From Sordaria brevicollis (taxonomy: Eukaryota > Ascomycota > Sordariomycetes > Sordariales > Sordariaceae), in NCBI GenBank assembly GCA_033439795.1, contig JAUTDP010000002.1:1426001-1490000 (forward strand): DNA of 64,000 nt. Reading direction: 5' to 3'. Below the pieces are notes generated by a model. It ran no database searches. It was not told where the DNA came from and worked only from the letters and a program-made list of their open reading frames with translations. Numbering within the stretch: the stretch's first letter is position 1; the number at the start of each line of letters is the position of its first letter. Both the position numbers and the translations under genes were made by a program. This document shows, in pieces, positions 24,501 to 34,873 of the stretch.

Positions 24501-24939
24501 GCATCATCCACAGCAGCAGCACCAGCAACAACACCCGCCACAACATCAGCCTCAGCATGCTCAACATGCTCCCCAGCACCAGCAGCAGCATCCGCAGCAG
24601 CACCAAGTGCAGCACCCTCCTCAACCACCACAAGCAGCCCACCCTCCCCCACCGGCCACTCATCATACTCAACCACCTCACCAGCAGCAACATCAACAAC
24701 CGCAACCGCAACACACGCAACCCCCTTCGCAACCTCACCCACATGCCCAGCCTCAGCAAGTTCATCCGCAACACCACCAGCAGCACTTCACTCCGCCTGT
24801 GCGAACCACTCCTATCCCGCCGCCGCCGATTCCACCGGTAGCCGCGGGTGCCGGTGGCCCTGTCAAACAGACTCCCATTCCCCCACCACCCATCCCTCCT
24901 CAGGCTACCACAGCAGCAACCGGCCCCCCTTCCGCCTAG
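21528..24939 (+). CDS. Bye1-like transcription factor: PHD finger, TFIIS central domain, SPOC domain
   Basis: The start exon is seven bases (21528-21534, ATG TCT G), followed by exons 21678-22249 and 22306-24939, giving 1070 residues to the TAG at 24937. The PHD finger is at about 53-102 (CVCGATEQDEDSGEPWIACD.. then CELCKP), with the zinc Cys/His pattern and a Trp typical of H3K4me3 readers. The TFIIS central (TLD) domain is about 214-365 (DDIARKISELPELRQ.. then SMTTEELATKEMQKE). The SPOC domain is about 483-636 (VVWKGNLVMNTIADFQV.. then LLGVFVYRN). About 718-1035 is Gln/His/Pro low complexity. Bye1, DIDO and PHF3 proteins bind RNA polymerase II and modulate elongation at methylated chromatin. 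The same frame stays open beyond the stop to 25686 (separate entry), so the true C-terminus is uncertain. Confidence 0.9.
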
Positions 24940-25686
24940 TGGGGCGACGGACAGCGGACAAACCACCCGGACTCAGCAGCAGCGGTCAGGAATAGTAGCA
25001 GCATTGGCGAGAGTACGAGGCCTGCAGCAGCGACAAAGCAAAGTGACAAGAAACAACCGCCGAGCACACCGCGAAGGGAGGAGGAGAGGGGATCGATCTC
25101 AAGACCAGGAACGGATGCACGATCAGAAGTCATGGCATCGACTACCAAAAAGGTACCAACATCGGCCCCGCCGAAAAGGCCGGCGTTACCAACGCTTGAT
25201 ACCGACCTCGACCATCTCGACCGCCGTCCCCCTCGCCTACCCCCTGCCCATCATCATCCTTTTAACAGGGCAACAACAAACCCTTCGCCGCGAAGTCCGT
25301 TGGTTGCCGCTAGTCCGGTAGTTGATTTCCAACAACACAGAAGAACAAGAAGCAGTAGTACAGCTGGTAGCGTAATTGGCGGTGGAGGAAGCATAGCAGG
25401 CGGTGGTGCAGGTAGTAGGCACCAGTCTCCGTCAGCCAACTCCGTCGCGTCGTTTGCTTCGTCTGTTCGATCATCCATCGCCGCCGGAACTGGAACTGGG
25501 ACGGGTTCGGGTACGAATGCGAAACAGGTGACGCCGTCTAGACCGACGCCGAGGAGGAGGAAGTTGATTAGCTTGCAGCCTACTGGGAAGGAAAAGAAGA
25601 ACAAGACGAAGAAGAGTAAGATGGGGCCGAACGTGATAGAGGAGTGGGATGTGGATGGTGATGGTGATGACAATGAGTCTGATTAG
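24940..25686 (+). other. In-frame open extension behind the Bye1-like TAG (possible C-terminal domain)
   Basis: After the TAG at 24937-24939 the same frame runs 248 codons without a stop, to a TAG at 25684. The sequence is Ser/Pro/Arg/Lys-rich with Gly repeats. It ends in a basic KEKKNKTKKSKMG stretch and an acidic WDVDGDGDDNESD tail, which looks like a protein C-terminus. The first ATG inside it is at 25132, which alone would give a 184-residue protein. Three readings are possible: stop readthrough, a small intron (24939-24995 would remove the TAG in frame, but its donor GTGGGG is poor), or a separate small gene. Confidence 0.4.
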
Positions 25687-26733
25687 ATATCTGGGCTGAA
25701 AACCGGAAAGCTGTGTGGAAGGGAAGACGTACTCACTGTTGACGAGATTTGTGGGTTTCGTGCGGGTTTCTTGAGGAATGGAAAGCGGAGGAGGGTTGAA
25801 GTGGTGGAAAGTTCGTCTTGATGTCTGTTGGAAGAGAGGAGGATTGGTATTGTAGTGTTGCATAGATATGTTGATTGGAAGTGGAGTGAGAGGGTAGCAA
25901 GTACTTGGTATGGTTTACCTGCTAGGAAGCGGGATAGCGAAGTAAGAAAAGCGAAATATGAAGCGAAGAGGAGAAAAGCCCTTGAAGTTCAGATTCAAAA
26001 TTCTTTTGAGGGGAGATAGGGTTTTGTTTTTTTTCTGGCGCGTATTTAGGTTATCACGATTCTAGGGAAGGAGTTAATGGGATCATCGGTCTGTTTGATT
26101 CCAAGTTGAGGTCTAGGTCGTATTATTGCTCAATACTTTTGTGTTCTACCTAGTTGTTCATGTTGATGTAACCCTCTCTACTCGATAGCGTCCAAAACGA
26201 AGGGATTTGGTGGGATCCGACTTCAGTATTGGTTCGTTTCTCGTTCTAGGTTTCTGATTGTCCTTGTCATAACTTCAAATCGTGATTCTTCGTATATGTA
26301 AGATAGATAATCAATGCCATTAAACCTAGCGACCTTGTATCCAGCGGACGATGTGCCTGCTAGACTAGGAATTCATGTCCATATGCATCGTGCTCGTTTG
26401 CTTGGTGTAGTGTAGTGGATTGTTCTAACTGGTCACTCAGTCAACTTGAAACTGATTGTCCACAAAGGTTACAAATGGTCTCAATGCTAAGGTCTGTTAC
26501 GTATATCCTCGAATTCCGTCCATGTCTACGTTCAAGCAAAATGGAGCCACTTTCCAAATAGGTAACTTCTTTCTAACCAGACACCTAACTGGTCTACTCT
26601 CTCAGGGTATATGCACAACCAAACCTCAAAAATAAAAACACGCCATGCTGAACCATTTTTTCTCCAGAATTCCATCAAACATCCATCCATATCGTCCACA
26701 TCCACATCCTCCATGCATACCTTGCCATGAAAA
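25687..26733. other. Convergent intergenic region
   Basis: About 1 kb of mixed-composition DNA between two 3' ends. I see no gene, repeat or RNA feature. Confidence 0.55.
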
Positions 26734-27766
26734 TCAAGCAAACTCCGCATCCAAAACCCCCCACCCCATCCCCTCCCTTTCCCAATATCTCTTCTCCTCT
26801 TCCTCCTCCTCCTCCTCTTTCCCACCTCCCACCGTCCCGGCCCCAGCCCCAGTCCCCAACCCCCCATCTGTATTCACCCCCTTCACCACCGGAACATCAA
26901 CACTCCCCAACCCCTCCAACACCCTCCTCGCCTTCTCCGCCACCGCCCTATTCGCCGCCGTCTCCGCCCGCGTTTGATCCAACTTCTCCTGCATCAACTG
27001 GATTAACTGCTCCCTAGCCTGATGCGGTCGGTACTCGTTCAGAACATGATGGAAATTGAGAAAGAGTGTTCGTAAGTCGGCGGCTTTGGCGGATCCGGCA
27101 GAGGGGTCGAGGGACATTATCCCTAGCAGTTCGAGGTAGTTGAGAAGTAAAGACTTGGAGAGGCGTTTGAGGTGGAGGTGGAGGGTGTCGTGCGTTTGGG
27201 TTGAGGGGGTGTTGCTGGAGACGCTGGTGGTAGAGGGGTGCTGGGAGGGGGGTTGGGAGGGGAAGATGGATGTTGCTTGGGTGTCTTGGGGTGGTTGGGT
27301 TGTTGATTGACTGTCTGAGGTGGAAGTGGTGAGGGTGGTTTGGGTTATGGTTTGCGACTCTGAAGCAGCGGGGGTGGTGGAAGAGCCGGGGAGGGGTGGG
27401 CCGAGACGTTCGATGCCGGCTGATTCGAGGGGTTGAAGGGATTCTTCTAGCTTGAGGGGGGTCAGTTATTTGCTAAGGAGAAAAGGAGGGAAAGAGGAAG
27501 AGGAAACGTACAGATTGAGGTTCGCCGTATAATCGCCATGAGCCATCCTTTGGTTCGGCTGGTGGTTGGAGGTATATGAGGTCTGAGTCGACGGGGAGAT
27601 CTGGCACGCGGACGACGTCTTCGATGGGAATGCCTCGTTGGGTGGCATGCTGTTGTTTGAGGTCGGCGATGGCTTGGAGGTTTGAGGGTGTGAAGGCCTT
27701 CCAGAAGAGTGGAGGATCGGGGAAAAAGGAGGCGAGGGCCGAGTTGTCCTCTTCGTTGTCGGCCAT
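26734..27766 (-). CDS. med7: Mediator complex subunit 7
   Basis: Two exons (27766-27512 and 27450-26734) give 323 residues. The N-terminal part has the Med7 hallmark FFPDPPLFWKAFTP and LIYLQPPAEPKDGSWRLYGE. The second exon holds LKRLSKSLLLNYLELLGIM and DLRTLFLNFHHVLNEYRPHQ, the conserved helices that pair with Med21 in the middle module. Between them is a Ser/Thr/Gln-rich linker; the C-terminus carries a coiled-coil segment and a run of eight Glu. Role by family: part of the Mediator middle module bridging activators and RNA polymerase II in the nucleus. I chose the start at 27766 (MADNEED) because it begins the conserved part; an in-frame ATG 15 codons upstream (27811) is possible. Confidence 0.93.
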
Positions 27767-28507
27767 GGTGGGCTGGCTGTAGATGTCGCTATGTGCAAGT
27801 GATTGCGACAAAGGGATCGAGTGCTGTTGGCGCGAGGGTGCTAATGTGGCGCGCGGTGTCTCTTCGGTAGGACCCCTAGTAGTTGATAGTTTTGGCGTGA
27901 TGTTACCTCTTTTCTACCAGGTAAAGAGTCCGGTGCCAGAATGCGACAAGATGGGTTGCGATTGCGATGCAAAAGAGTTGTTGGGTTGAAGGTGAAGGGT
28001 GTTTGGGAACAATCAATCAATTGCAAGTGACGTTGCCGGGATGCGAGTGGTCGCAGGCAACAGACGCGGCAAAGTCGCGGCAATCGATAAGAGCTATTCG
28101 CTTGGCGTTACTCCACACTTGGAGCTCCCCCCTTGCCGCACTTTAAGGTTTGGGGAAGTGTGGCTGAAGCTTGAAGTACCTCTGTTCTTAAAAGCTTAGG
28201 GTAGCTCCACAAGTGACCTCGACGTCGCAGCCTCAATCGCATCGAGTCGCGATTCGCTCATCAGTTTCACGACATCATTGATGTTCAGTCTGACATGAAC
28301 TCACATTCCTCGGTACCATCCAAACATTGAGAAGCTTAACCTTCACCAGGAACATACTATCGAAAACCTTGCCTGGTATTGCGGGCTTGGACAACCGAAT
28401 ACTACACAACACCACGCACAACTCTCACCACCGCTCTCACCCTCACCTCCCAGATCACTGCGCTGCTGTCAACCAATATCACCATCTCACCCCGGATCAC
28501 ATAAACA
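27767..28507. other. Divergent promoter region, Med7 and ZNF830-like genes
   Basis: This is a 0.74-kb shared upstream region. The part next to 28507 is CA/CT-rich, typical of leaders. No other feature is seen. Confidence 0.55.
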
Positions 28508-29695
28508 ATGGCCGACGTACGCGCCCTTCTACGCCAACAGCGTGCCGCGCGCAGAATCGAACATCCTCATGCGGCCTACACCGACGCCGGCAAGCTCGTC
28601 TGCGTCCTCTGCCGAGAACACATCAAAACCGAAGCTCTTTGGGACGGTCACATCCGCAGCACCGGTCATCGTCAACGTCTACAAGCTCTCCAACAACAGC
28701 AACAGAATGGGACTGCAGAGGAGACAGCCGACCAACCTCAGAAGCGCAAGTTCGACACCCAGGAAGACGACGAGGCCACTTCCCCCGTTTCCACCGATGA
28801 GACCGACCGCGCATCCAAGCGCACCCGCCCGAATACTTTGTCCCCGGAGCCAGGACCAGCACCACCAACGTCACATCCCGAAGATGCAACCAAGCCACCA
28901 ACCTTGACTCGCCAGCAGTCATTCACTCCAACAGCTGGCATCGAGCTCGCAATTCCTTCACGGCCAGCAACACCAGCAGACGTCACCACGACACCCAAAT
29001 CAGCTGGAGGACCCCTACGCCCCTTCTCACAACTATCTGAACAGCAACAACAACACTCCCAACCACCAACTTCCCAACCAACACCCACTTCCGCACCTCC
29101 TACCACCTCAGAACCAACCCCAGCACCAGCAGATGCCCCGCAAGTTGACGACGACCTCTGGGCCTCCTTTGAAGCCGATCTTCTCGCCCCTCCTAAACCT
29201 CCCGCGGCCGCAGCCCTGGCAGAAGGAGACGCCGTAATCTCGGCCGCACCTGTCTCAGCAGCAGAAGCGGCAGCAGCCAAGTCCCATGACGAGGAACAAT
29301 CGCTTCGGAGAGCAGCCAAGGATATCGAAATTGAGGACGAGCGCGAGGAAGCGACAAGGGCGTTGGAGGCGGAGTTTGAGGTTATGGAGGAGTTGGAAGC
29401 TAGGGCGAGGAGGTTGAGGGAACGGAGGGAGGCTTTGAGGGCTGGGAAGTTGGGTAGTGTGAGCGCTCAGGGTAGTGCTACTGAAGCTGGGCCGGGAGAG
29501 GAGGTAACAGGGACGATGGCGACGCCAGTGGAAGGGGTGGGGAAGACGAGTGCTGCTGCTGCTGTGCTGGCGGCGTTGGGGAAGGAGAATGCTGCAGGAA
29601 CAGCAAAGGGGAAGACGGTGGAAGAGGAAGAGGATGAAGATGATGACGAGGATGATGAAGACGATGATTGGGATGGGTTCCGGTTCCGTGCTTAG
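28508..29695 (+). CDS. ZNF830-like C2H2 zinc-finger protein
   Basis: This is an intronless gene of 395 residues. The N-terminus MADVRALLRQQRAARRIEHP followed by a single finger (C32, C35, H48, H54 in CVLCREHIKTEALWDGHIRSTGH, read in two pieces) matches ZNF830/CCDC16, where the same ELRRLM..ALC..LWQTHVLGKQH layout starts the protein. The middle is a Pro/Thr/Ala-rich linker. A helical, highly charged segment near 255-315 (EEQSLRRAAKDIEIEDEREE) is probably coiled-coil. The tail is a strongly acidic Glu/Asp run ending DDWDGFRFRA. ZNF830 proteins are nuclear, linked to pre-mRNA splicing complexes and genome stability; the fungal role is inferred by homology only. Confidence 0.82.
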   Translation: MADVRALLRQQRAARRIEHPHAAYTDAGKLVCVLCREHIKTEALWDGHIRSTGHRQRLQALQQQQQNGTAEETADQPQKRKFDTQEDDEATSPVSTDETDRASKRTRPNTLSPEPGPAPPTSHPEDATKPPTLTRQQSFTPTAGIELAIPSRPATPADVTTTPKSAGGPLRPFSQLSEQQQQHSQPPTSQPTPTSAPPTTSEPTPAPADAPQVDDDLWASFEADLLAPPKPPAAAALAEGDAVISAAPVSAAEAAAAKSHDEEQSLRRAAKDIEIEDEREEATRALEAEFEVMEELEARARRLRERREALRAGKLGSVSAQGSATEAGPGEEVTGTMATPVEGVGKTSAAAAVLAALGKENAAGTAKGKTVEEEEDEDDDEDDEDDDWDGFRFRA

Positions 29696-30548
29696 GGGGT
29701 TGTTGGTTGTTGGTAATGGTAATGAGAGGACTTGGCTAAGCTTCGAGGCATCATCCTTTCCAGTCTTCGTTTGTGCATGGTACGGTGATACGTATACTGG
29801 ACAGAGTCCTCCTGTTGGCTGTCTTCAAAGGCAAAAGCGAGAGCAATTTGTGTTCCCGAATCATCACCGAATGATCAAACCCCATCAGGAACACGGAAGG
29901 AGTCTGAACCTGCATCGAGGTTGTCAAACTGGTGACCAATGCTTCGGTGAGCTTCCAACAGACACTTCGAGACTGGATGAACACGACATCACAAAAGGCC
30001 CAACCATTACCAACTCACCGGGTGTCTTATTGTCAACTCATCATCGAGCGGTCTCTCAGCTCCTGCTCAATCAAACACTTGTTCCCCAACACATCATGTC
30101 TCCGAGTTCAACATCGAAGCATTGCGTGACCGAGCATAGAGATGCTCTCGGTAACAAATTGTGTCGGAATCCACAGAAATGACAGCAAACCCGGCTTGTC
30201 CTTGAATCATTCAAGTTCTAGAAGGGTGTTGCGACATCAAACAAGAAATGAGAAGAACCAACATCATAACACCAAACACGGAGATCTAGAATCATCGTCT
30301 AATGGGCAAACGAAGTTTGTGTTCACTCAGACACTCACTCGCCTCTATTCCTGGACGTCGACTCGGTGGTTGACGATGGTCAACCGAAAGATATAAGAAC
30401 CCCCTCCTGCTTTCCCCCAAAGCCAGAATACTTCCTTCATCACCATCACACAACATCACATTCACACTACAACAACTTCCACACTTCAGAACACTAATCC
30501 AATCCAAGCACAAAACCACAACTTTCAACCCCCAAACAAAACCTCAAA
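29696..30548. other. Intergenic region upstream of a small gene
   Basis: 0.85 kb. The last 120 bp before 30549 are A/C-rich (CACACAACATCAC..), a typical Neurospora-type leader. I see no other gene. Confidence 0.5.
30392..30397 (+). promoter_or_regulatory. TATA-like box (TATAAG) of the small Thr-rich gene
   Basis: TATAAG lies 152 bp before the start codon at 30549. A CCCCCTCCTGCTTTCCCC tract follows within 10 bp and an A/C-rich leader after that. The spacing suits a strongly transcribed small gene. Confidence 0.4.
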
Positions 30549-30725
30549 ATGTCCAGCCAAAACACCACCGTCCCCACCACCCCTGCCACCGAGCAGACCA
30601 CCACTACCACTACCACGACTACTTCCACCGTCCAGTCCCCGCCTGCTCGGGCTCCCGTCATCGTCACATCCGACAGGTTGGGCGACCAGGGGAAGGGCGA
30701 GCCGGTTAAGAAGGACTCCAAGTAA
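30549..30725 (+). CDS. Small Thr-rich hypothetical protein (58 aa)
   Basis: A 59-codon frame starts after a consensus-like CCTCAAAATGTCC context. The product begins MSSQNTTVPTTPATEQ, continues with a run of nine Thr, and ends in a conserved-looking ARAPVIVTSDRLGDQGKG and basic KKDSK tail. There is no signal peptide, Cys or membrane segment. The promoter layout (TATA-like box, CT tract, A/C-rich leader) and good start context are the main reasons to call it a gene. The short VTSDRLGDQG-type tail looks like that of small stress- or starvation-induced fungal proteins, but I cannot place it in a family. Confidence 0.55.
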   Translation: MSSQNTTVPTTPATEQTTTTTTTTTSTVQSPPARAPVIVTSDRLGDQGKGEPVKKDSK

Positions 30726-31371
30726 AGAACTGGTTGGGAGTGGCAGCTTAGGCCACGACCACATCGGGTGGGATTAATGGTGAATGGGATGCGGTCATTG
30801 AACACATGTGAAAGCAATGGAGGAACGGAGGAATAACATGGCATGGTGGCACGGTACAAGAGTAAAGAGAGGAATAAATACCGGTGTGAGAGGTCCAAGC
30901 AGCAGATAAGGGATATGTCAGTCAAGCAATAACAACCTGTGGATTGAACGACGAAGCAATGAAAGCATCGCTGTGATTGGTGTCTGAACTAGTGAAATCT
31001 TGGAACTAATGAGAGTAGGCAGATTGATCCCGCAATTGCTCTAACGTACGAAGCCCATACCTAATATATGCCCAGCATATGGTAAAGGAAAACACAACTG
31101 GCCGACGAACTGACATCAGAACTCAGAGAAGCCGAGAACACACAAAAACTGAAATGAGACCAACCCACAAAAGACCTACCTCATTCAAGTCATGACCCGT
31201 ATCCATCCAAAGCTTCTGCTCATACCCCCAGGGCTCCAAAACCATGGATTTTTCTCACTCGCTCACTCAATCACGCCCTCCCTGTCAATCCATCAACGCC
31301 AACTAACACCAACCAAAACCCCCATCACCATCCTCATCGCCATCCTATTCCCCTTCCCAGCCTTACACACC
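30726..31371. other. Convergent spacer
   Basis: 3' flanks of the small gene and the F-box gene. I see nothing further. The plus strand becomes very C-rich near 31320 because it is antisense to the Arg/Gly-rich coding end. Confidence 0.5.
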
Positions 31372-31959
31372 CTAAACCCTTCCCTTACTAACCCCCTCCC
31401 AAAACCTCCTCAACCTCCACACCCTCCCTGTCCCCATCTCCTCCTCCTCTCTCCTCACCCTCCCCTCCCTCTCCTTGACTCTCCCCATCCAAACCCCACC
31501 AACCCACGCCCTCAACCCATCCTTCACCCTCTCCCTCTCCACCGCCCTCTTCTTCGCTACCAACCCCGGCGCCACCACTTTTACTCTCCCCTTCCCTTTT
31601 TTGTTACCGGTAGTGAAAGGAACGACACACTCAGCAGGCAATACACACCTCTCCACCAGCACCTCCGCCGACGGCCGGGCGGCTAAGCGACGGGCGAGGT
31701 GGATAGACGCCAGCTTGCGGGCGAGCTTGCGGGCGGTTAGGGAGGTGGAGGTTAAAAAGATGGAGCGGCGGATGAGGTCTGAGAGGGAAGGGCGGGAGGG
31801 GGAGGAGAGGTAGGAGGGGAGGAGGAGGCGGGCGCGGCGGAGGCGGAGGGTGTGGAGGGTTGGGGAGGTGGAGAGGAGGCGGAGGTGGTGGGAGGTCTGG
31901 ATTATGGTGGTTAGTATGTTTGCTTGCAAATGAGAAGGAGATGGGTTTAGATGGTGTGA

Positions 31960-32010
<51 letters not shown>

Positions 32011-32602
32011 CCCTGGGTTGATGTTGGAAATATGCGTTGGCAGATAGGTGTAGATGTTGTGTAACGAAGTGCAAGAGCTGGCGATGGGAAAAAAATCGAG
32101 GTCACAGAGAAAACAAAAAAGAGAATACATGCCTAAGAAGAAACAAACGGATGTAGTCGAAAAAAAGGTATGGACTCACCTTGGAAGCCGAGAACAAATC
32201 GCAGACGTCTAGATGGCTCAAAATCTCGTACAATACTTCATTAGGTAGGTCGGTCAGTTGCACATGATGTTCTGTCTTCTGGGGATTACTGTAGGAATTT
32301 TCTCGGTACTCTCCGAAGCCAGAGATTGTGAGTGTCTCGCTGGTGGTGGTAGTGAGGGCATCATTCTTCTCTCCCGCATCCGTTTCGCCCAGCACACTCG
32401 AAAATGCCTCGGGTTTTGCTGTTACAGACACTGAAGTATTTCCAGAAGCCACGAGTGTCATTCGGCTTATCTGGCTGACAATTTGCATGCTCGAATTTCC
32501 CTCTAGTTGTTGTTCACCCCCCCTTCCTTCACTTTCTTCTTCAGTGGACCATGACCAGGTCTGCCGATGGTCGGCTCCTGGCTGAAGTGGCAATGGCGCC
32601 AT
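31372..32602 (-). CDS. F-box protein with Arg/Leu-rich C-terminal region
   Basis: Two exons (32602-32180 and 31896-31372) give 315 residues. The F-box begins near residue 114 (VQLTDLPNEVLYEILSHLDVCDLFSASK) and is cut by the intron right after ASK. Exon 2 completes it with TSHHLRLLSTSPTLHTLRL. The C-terminal half is Leu/Arg-rich helical sequence (LARKLASIHLARRLAARPSAE, VAPGLVAKKRAVERERVKDG). Splice choice is supported by GTGAGT, a CTAAC branch site and phase 0. The intron is 283 nt and contains the T48 run. The role by family is a substrate receptor for an SCF ubiquitin ligase; no substrate-binding fold is recognisable. The start at 32602 is the first ATG of the frame; an internal Met near residue 40 is an alternative. 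Confidence 0.75.
31963..32010 (+). repeat. 48-bp uninterrupted T run inside the F-box gene intron
   Basis: Forty-eight consecutive T on the plus strand, A on the transcribed sense of the F-box gene. It lies in the intron, about 65 bases before the acceptor in transcript order. Confidence 0.95.
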
Positions 32603-34765
32603 GAGCAAGGACTTTCTTTCTCAATCCGGCGACGTGCGTCTGATATTATCGTGATCAGCGAGCCTGGTGGACCGAGCAAGTTTGCTAGCCTGGTCTGGTC
32701 TCGAAGTTTTTTTTCTCTCTCCTCAAGTTCGTCTTGTGTCCACTTCGTGACTTACACCCCAGCTCTCTCGCAACTGAGAAAGTCTGATACCGGAGCTGAA
32801 GCGAGTAAGTCAGACTGTGTCAGAAGCAAAACGTTCTAGGACTACAGAACCACGTCAGTGTCCGTTGATGAGATTATCCTGGCCAGATAGGTCTCCTCCG
32901 GCGTTGTGAACTTTGCCACGGCTACCACTCGCGGAATTCTGGGTATCTTCCCGGCAGAAAAGCGGAGAGGAGTGACGTCTGGTTTGAATTCCGTGAGTCC
33001 CGCGGTGCAGCTAAACAGTTTTGCGTTAGAAATGGTTACGGTCAGGTTGATGTGGTCTGCAAGATTGGCCTCCAGATGTAATCCTGGCCAGGCTGGTGGC
33101 TGGGGATTGTTGATCAAGACGACGACGAGGGCAAGTTTTGTCAACCGGAGTACAGTATGTTGCAGAAATCACCGTGGTATTACTGCGAAATCTTCTGTTC
33201 AGGCTGTCATGTGAGCAGAAATCTGGCCTCGATCGGTGTGTTATTCCTCGGTCAAGCCGGCGGTCGCAATGACGAGATGTTACATGACAGGAGGGCCGAA
33301 GCGTAGTAGCGTACTAGGTGAGCGGGACGGACAGATAAATGGACCGCGAGGCCGAAAGCGCCACCGTACTTTGCTGGAATGTGGTCGAGGTGCTATTCCG
33401 ACTATTGCAAGCCTCAGGAGGTCCAGACACACGCTAGGATTATCTTGGACGGATATGATGATGATGATGTGTGATCGTGCCCAGCCAGAGTGGTCGCGTA
33501 AAGGACCGTAATCGAGATAATCTTTGGCACAGTGAGTTTGGAAATGACGAGGTGTGTCCGAGTTACGATATTGTGGCCGAAATCATGAGTCTGAGTTTTG
33601 AAAGTGAGAGAGTGAGTGGTGAGTGAGTGACGTGAGTGAGGTGAGCAAGCGTGATGGCCGCGAAAACGTCACCACGTCTCTCTCGGATAGAGTCCAGGCC
33701 GAGACCGGTAGGCCAATGTAAGAGACTAGACAAAGAGTCAAAACAGAATTTTCAATGAGACGAGTGTTCTGACAGGCAAAGTAGTGACGCTTGAAAATTG
33801 GAATTGGTAAGGTGATGAAAGTGACCGACGATGGCCGATGGGCGATGGAAGGAGTGAAGTCAAGGGAGAAGAGCAACAAGGCAGCTGCTACGGGAGCATG
33901 ACATCGTCAGCATCCGGGAAAATGATTGGCTGACAGCAAACAGAAAGCCACGAGAAGTGGACACGGGGGAGGACACAGACCACAAAAGAGTCTGTGCGTC
34001 CCAGTTTCACCAATGGCCGCTCTCCAGGCCGCGCTGCAACTGGATGGCACCTGGCGTCCTGGCCGCGGCCTGGAAAGCGCGACGGAGGACGGGAACCTTG
34101 CATCTTGGAGATTCCTTCCTCAGTTCCTCGTCTCACTCTTTCCCCCCTTTACCGTCTCCCGCCGTTTCCTCTTCCGCGCGGCAATGAACCACTCAGCCGA
34201 AGCCGTGCTCTTCTGCTCTTTCCACTTCAGTCTCTCACTTTGATGAGGTGAAAATTTCGTTCAGTCGTGTCCAACCCCAGAAGGGGATCGGAGGCAACCG
34301 CTTCTGATCAGCCGAATTGGATGTGGGCTGGCCTCGGACACGCACTCGACCAAAACATGACACAAATCCACCTCCTGGTCTTGATCACCACCAACATCAC
34401 CACCACCACCACCGCACATGGGCCACTTTGTCAATGACAATTTTGTTGAGCACATCCCGCATCGCCCAATGCATCACCAGCTCACCAATACCACCGCCCT
34501 TTTCCCTTTCCAATCTCTTTCATCTGCATACCACCTATCGCCAAATCACAACCTGCTCGATTCAGAAAGCGACCAGCGATGCCACCGGCGATGCTATGCT
34601 TATTCTGGAAATTGACGCGGGCCCCGTCAAAACCATGACAAAACCATGTCCTGTTCTCCAGTCTCGCTGGCACGTCTTGGGCTGTTAAGCGCGCTGCGAA
34701 TCACAATCACCAATTCCAGGGCCCCCGACCCCCTGGTCTACCTGGCCAGAAACTGCTTCAACGGC
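32603..34765. other. Intergenic region left of the transposon
   Basis: 2.2 kb without a supported gene. It contains an imperfect GTGA/GAGT microsatellite (about 33603-33645) and a short ACC/CACCAC tract near 34390. A 100-codon open stretch (32842-33144, minus) has no support. Confidence 0.5.
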
Positions 34766-34767
34766 TA

Positions 34768-34873
34768 CTCGTCAGGTCTGCAAAATCGACCGGTTGACTA
34801 GCGGCGGAGCCACTAGTCAGGACCAGCAATTCGTACACGACCAGCAATTCGTCCCGAGCGGGGTACTTCCCCA
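34768..34873 (+). repeat. Left terminal inverted repeat (106 bp)
   Basis: It matches the reverse complement of 37941-38050 almost throughout; the clear difference is GAGC versus TATGTCTT just before GGGGTACTTCCCCA. Inside are two exact copies of GACCAGCAATTCGT (34821-34834 and 34839-34852, separated by ACAC) and an inverted pair TGACTAG/CTAGTCA (34795-34801, 34813-34819). Confidence 0.95.

Noticed and set aside
24043..24966. 307-codon minus-strand frame
   Set aside because: Antisense shadow of the CAG/CAT-rich Gln/His region of the Bye1-like gene.
32842..33144. 100-codon minus-strand frame with a hydrophobic start
   Set aside because: The N-terminal hydrophobic part lacks a convincing signal-peptide cleavage site, and there is no family or splice evidence.
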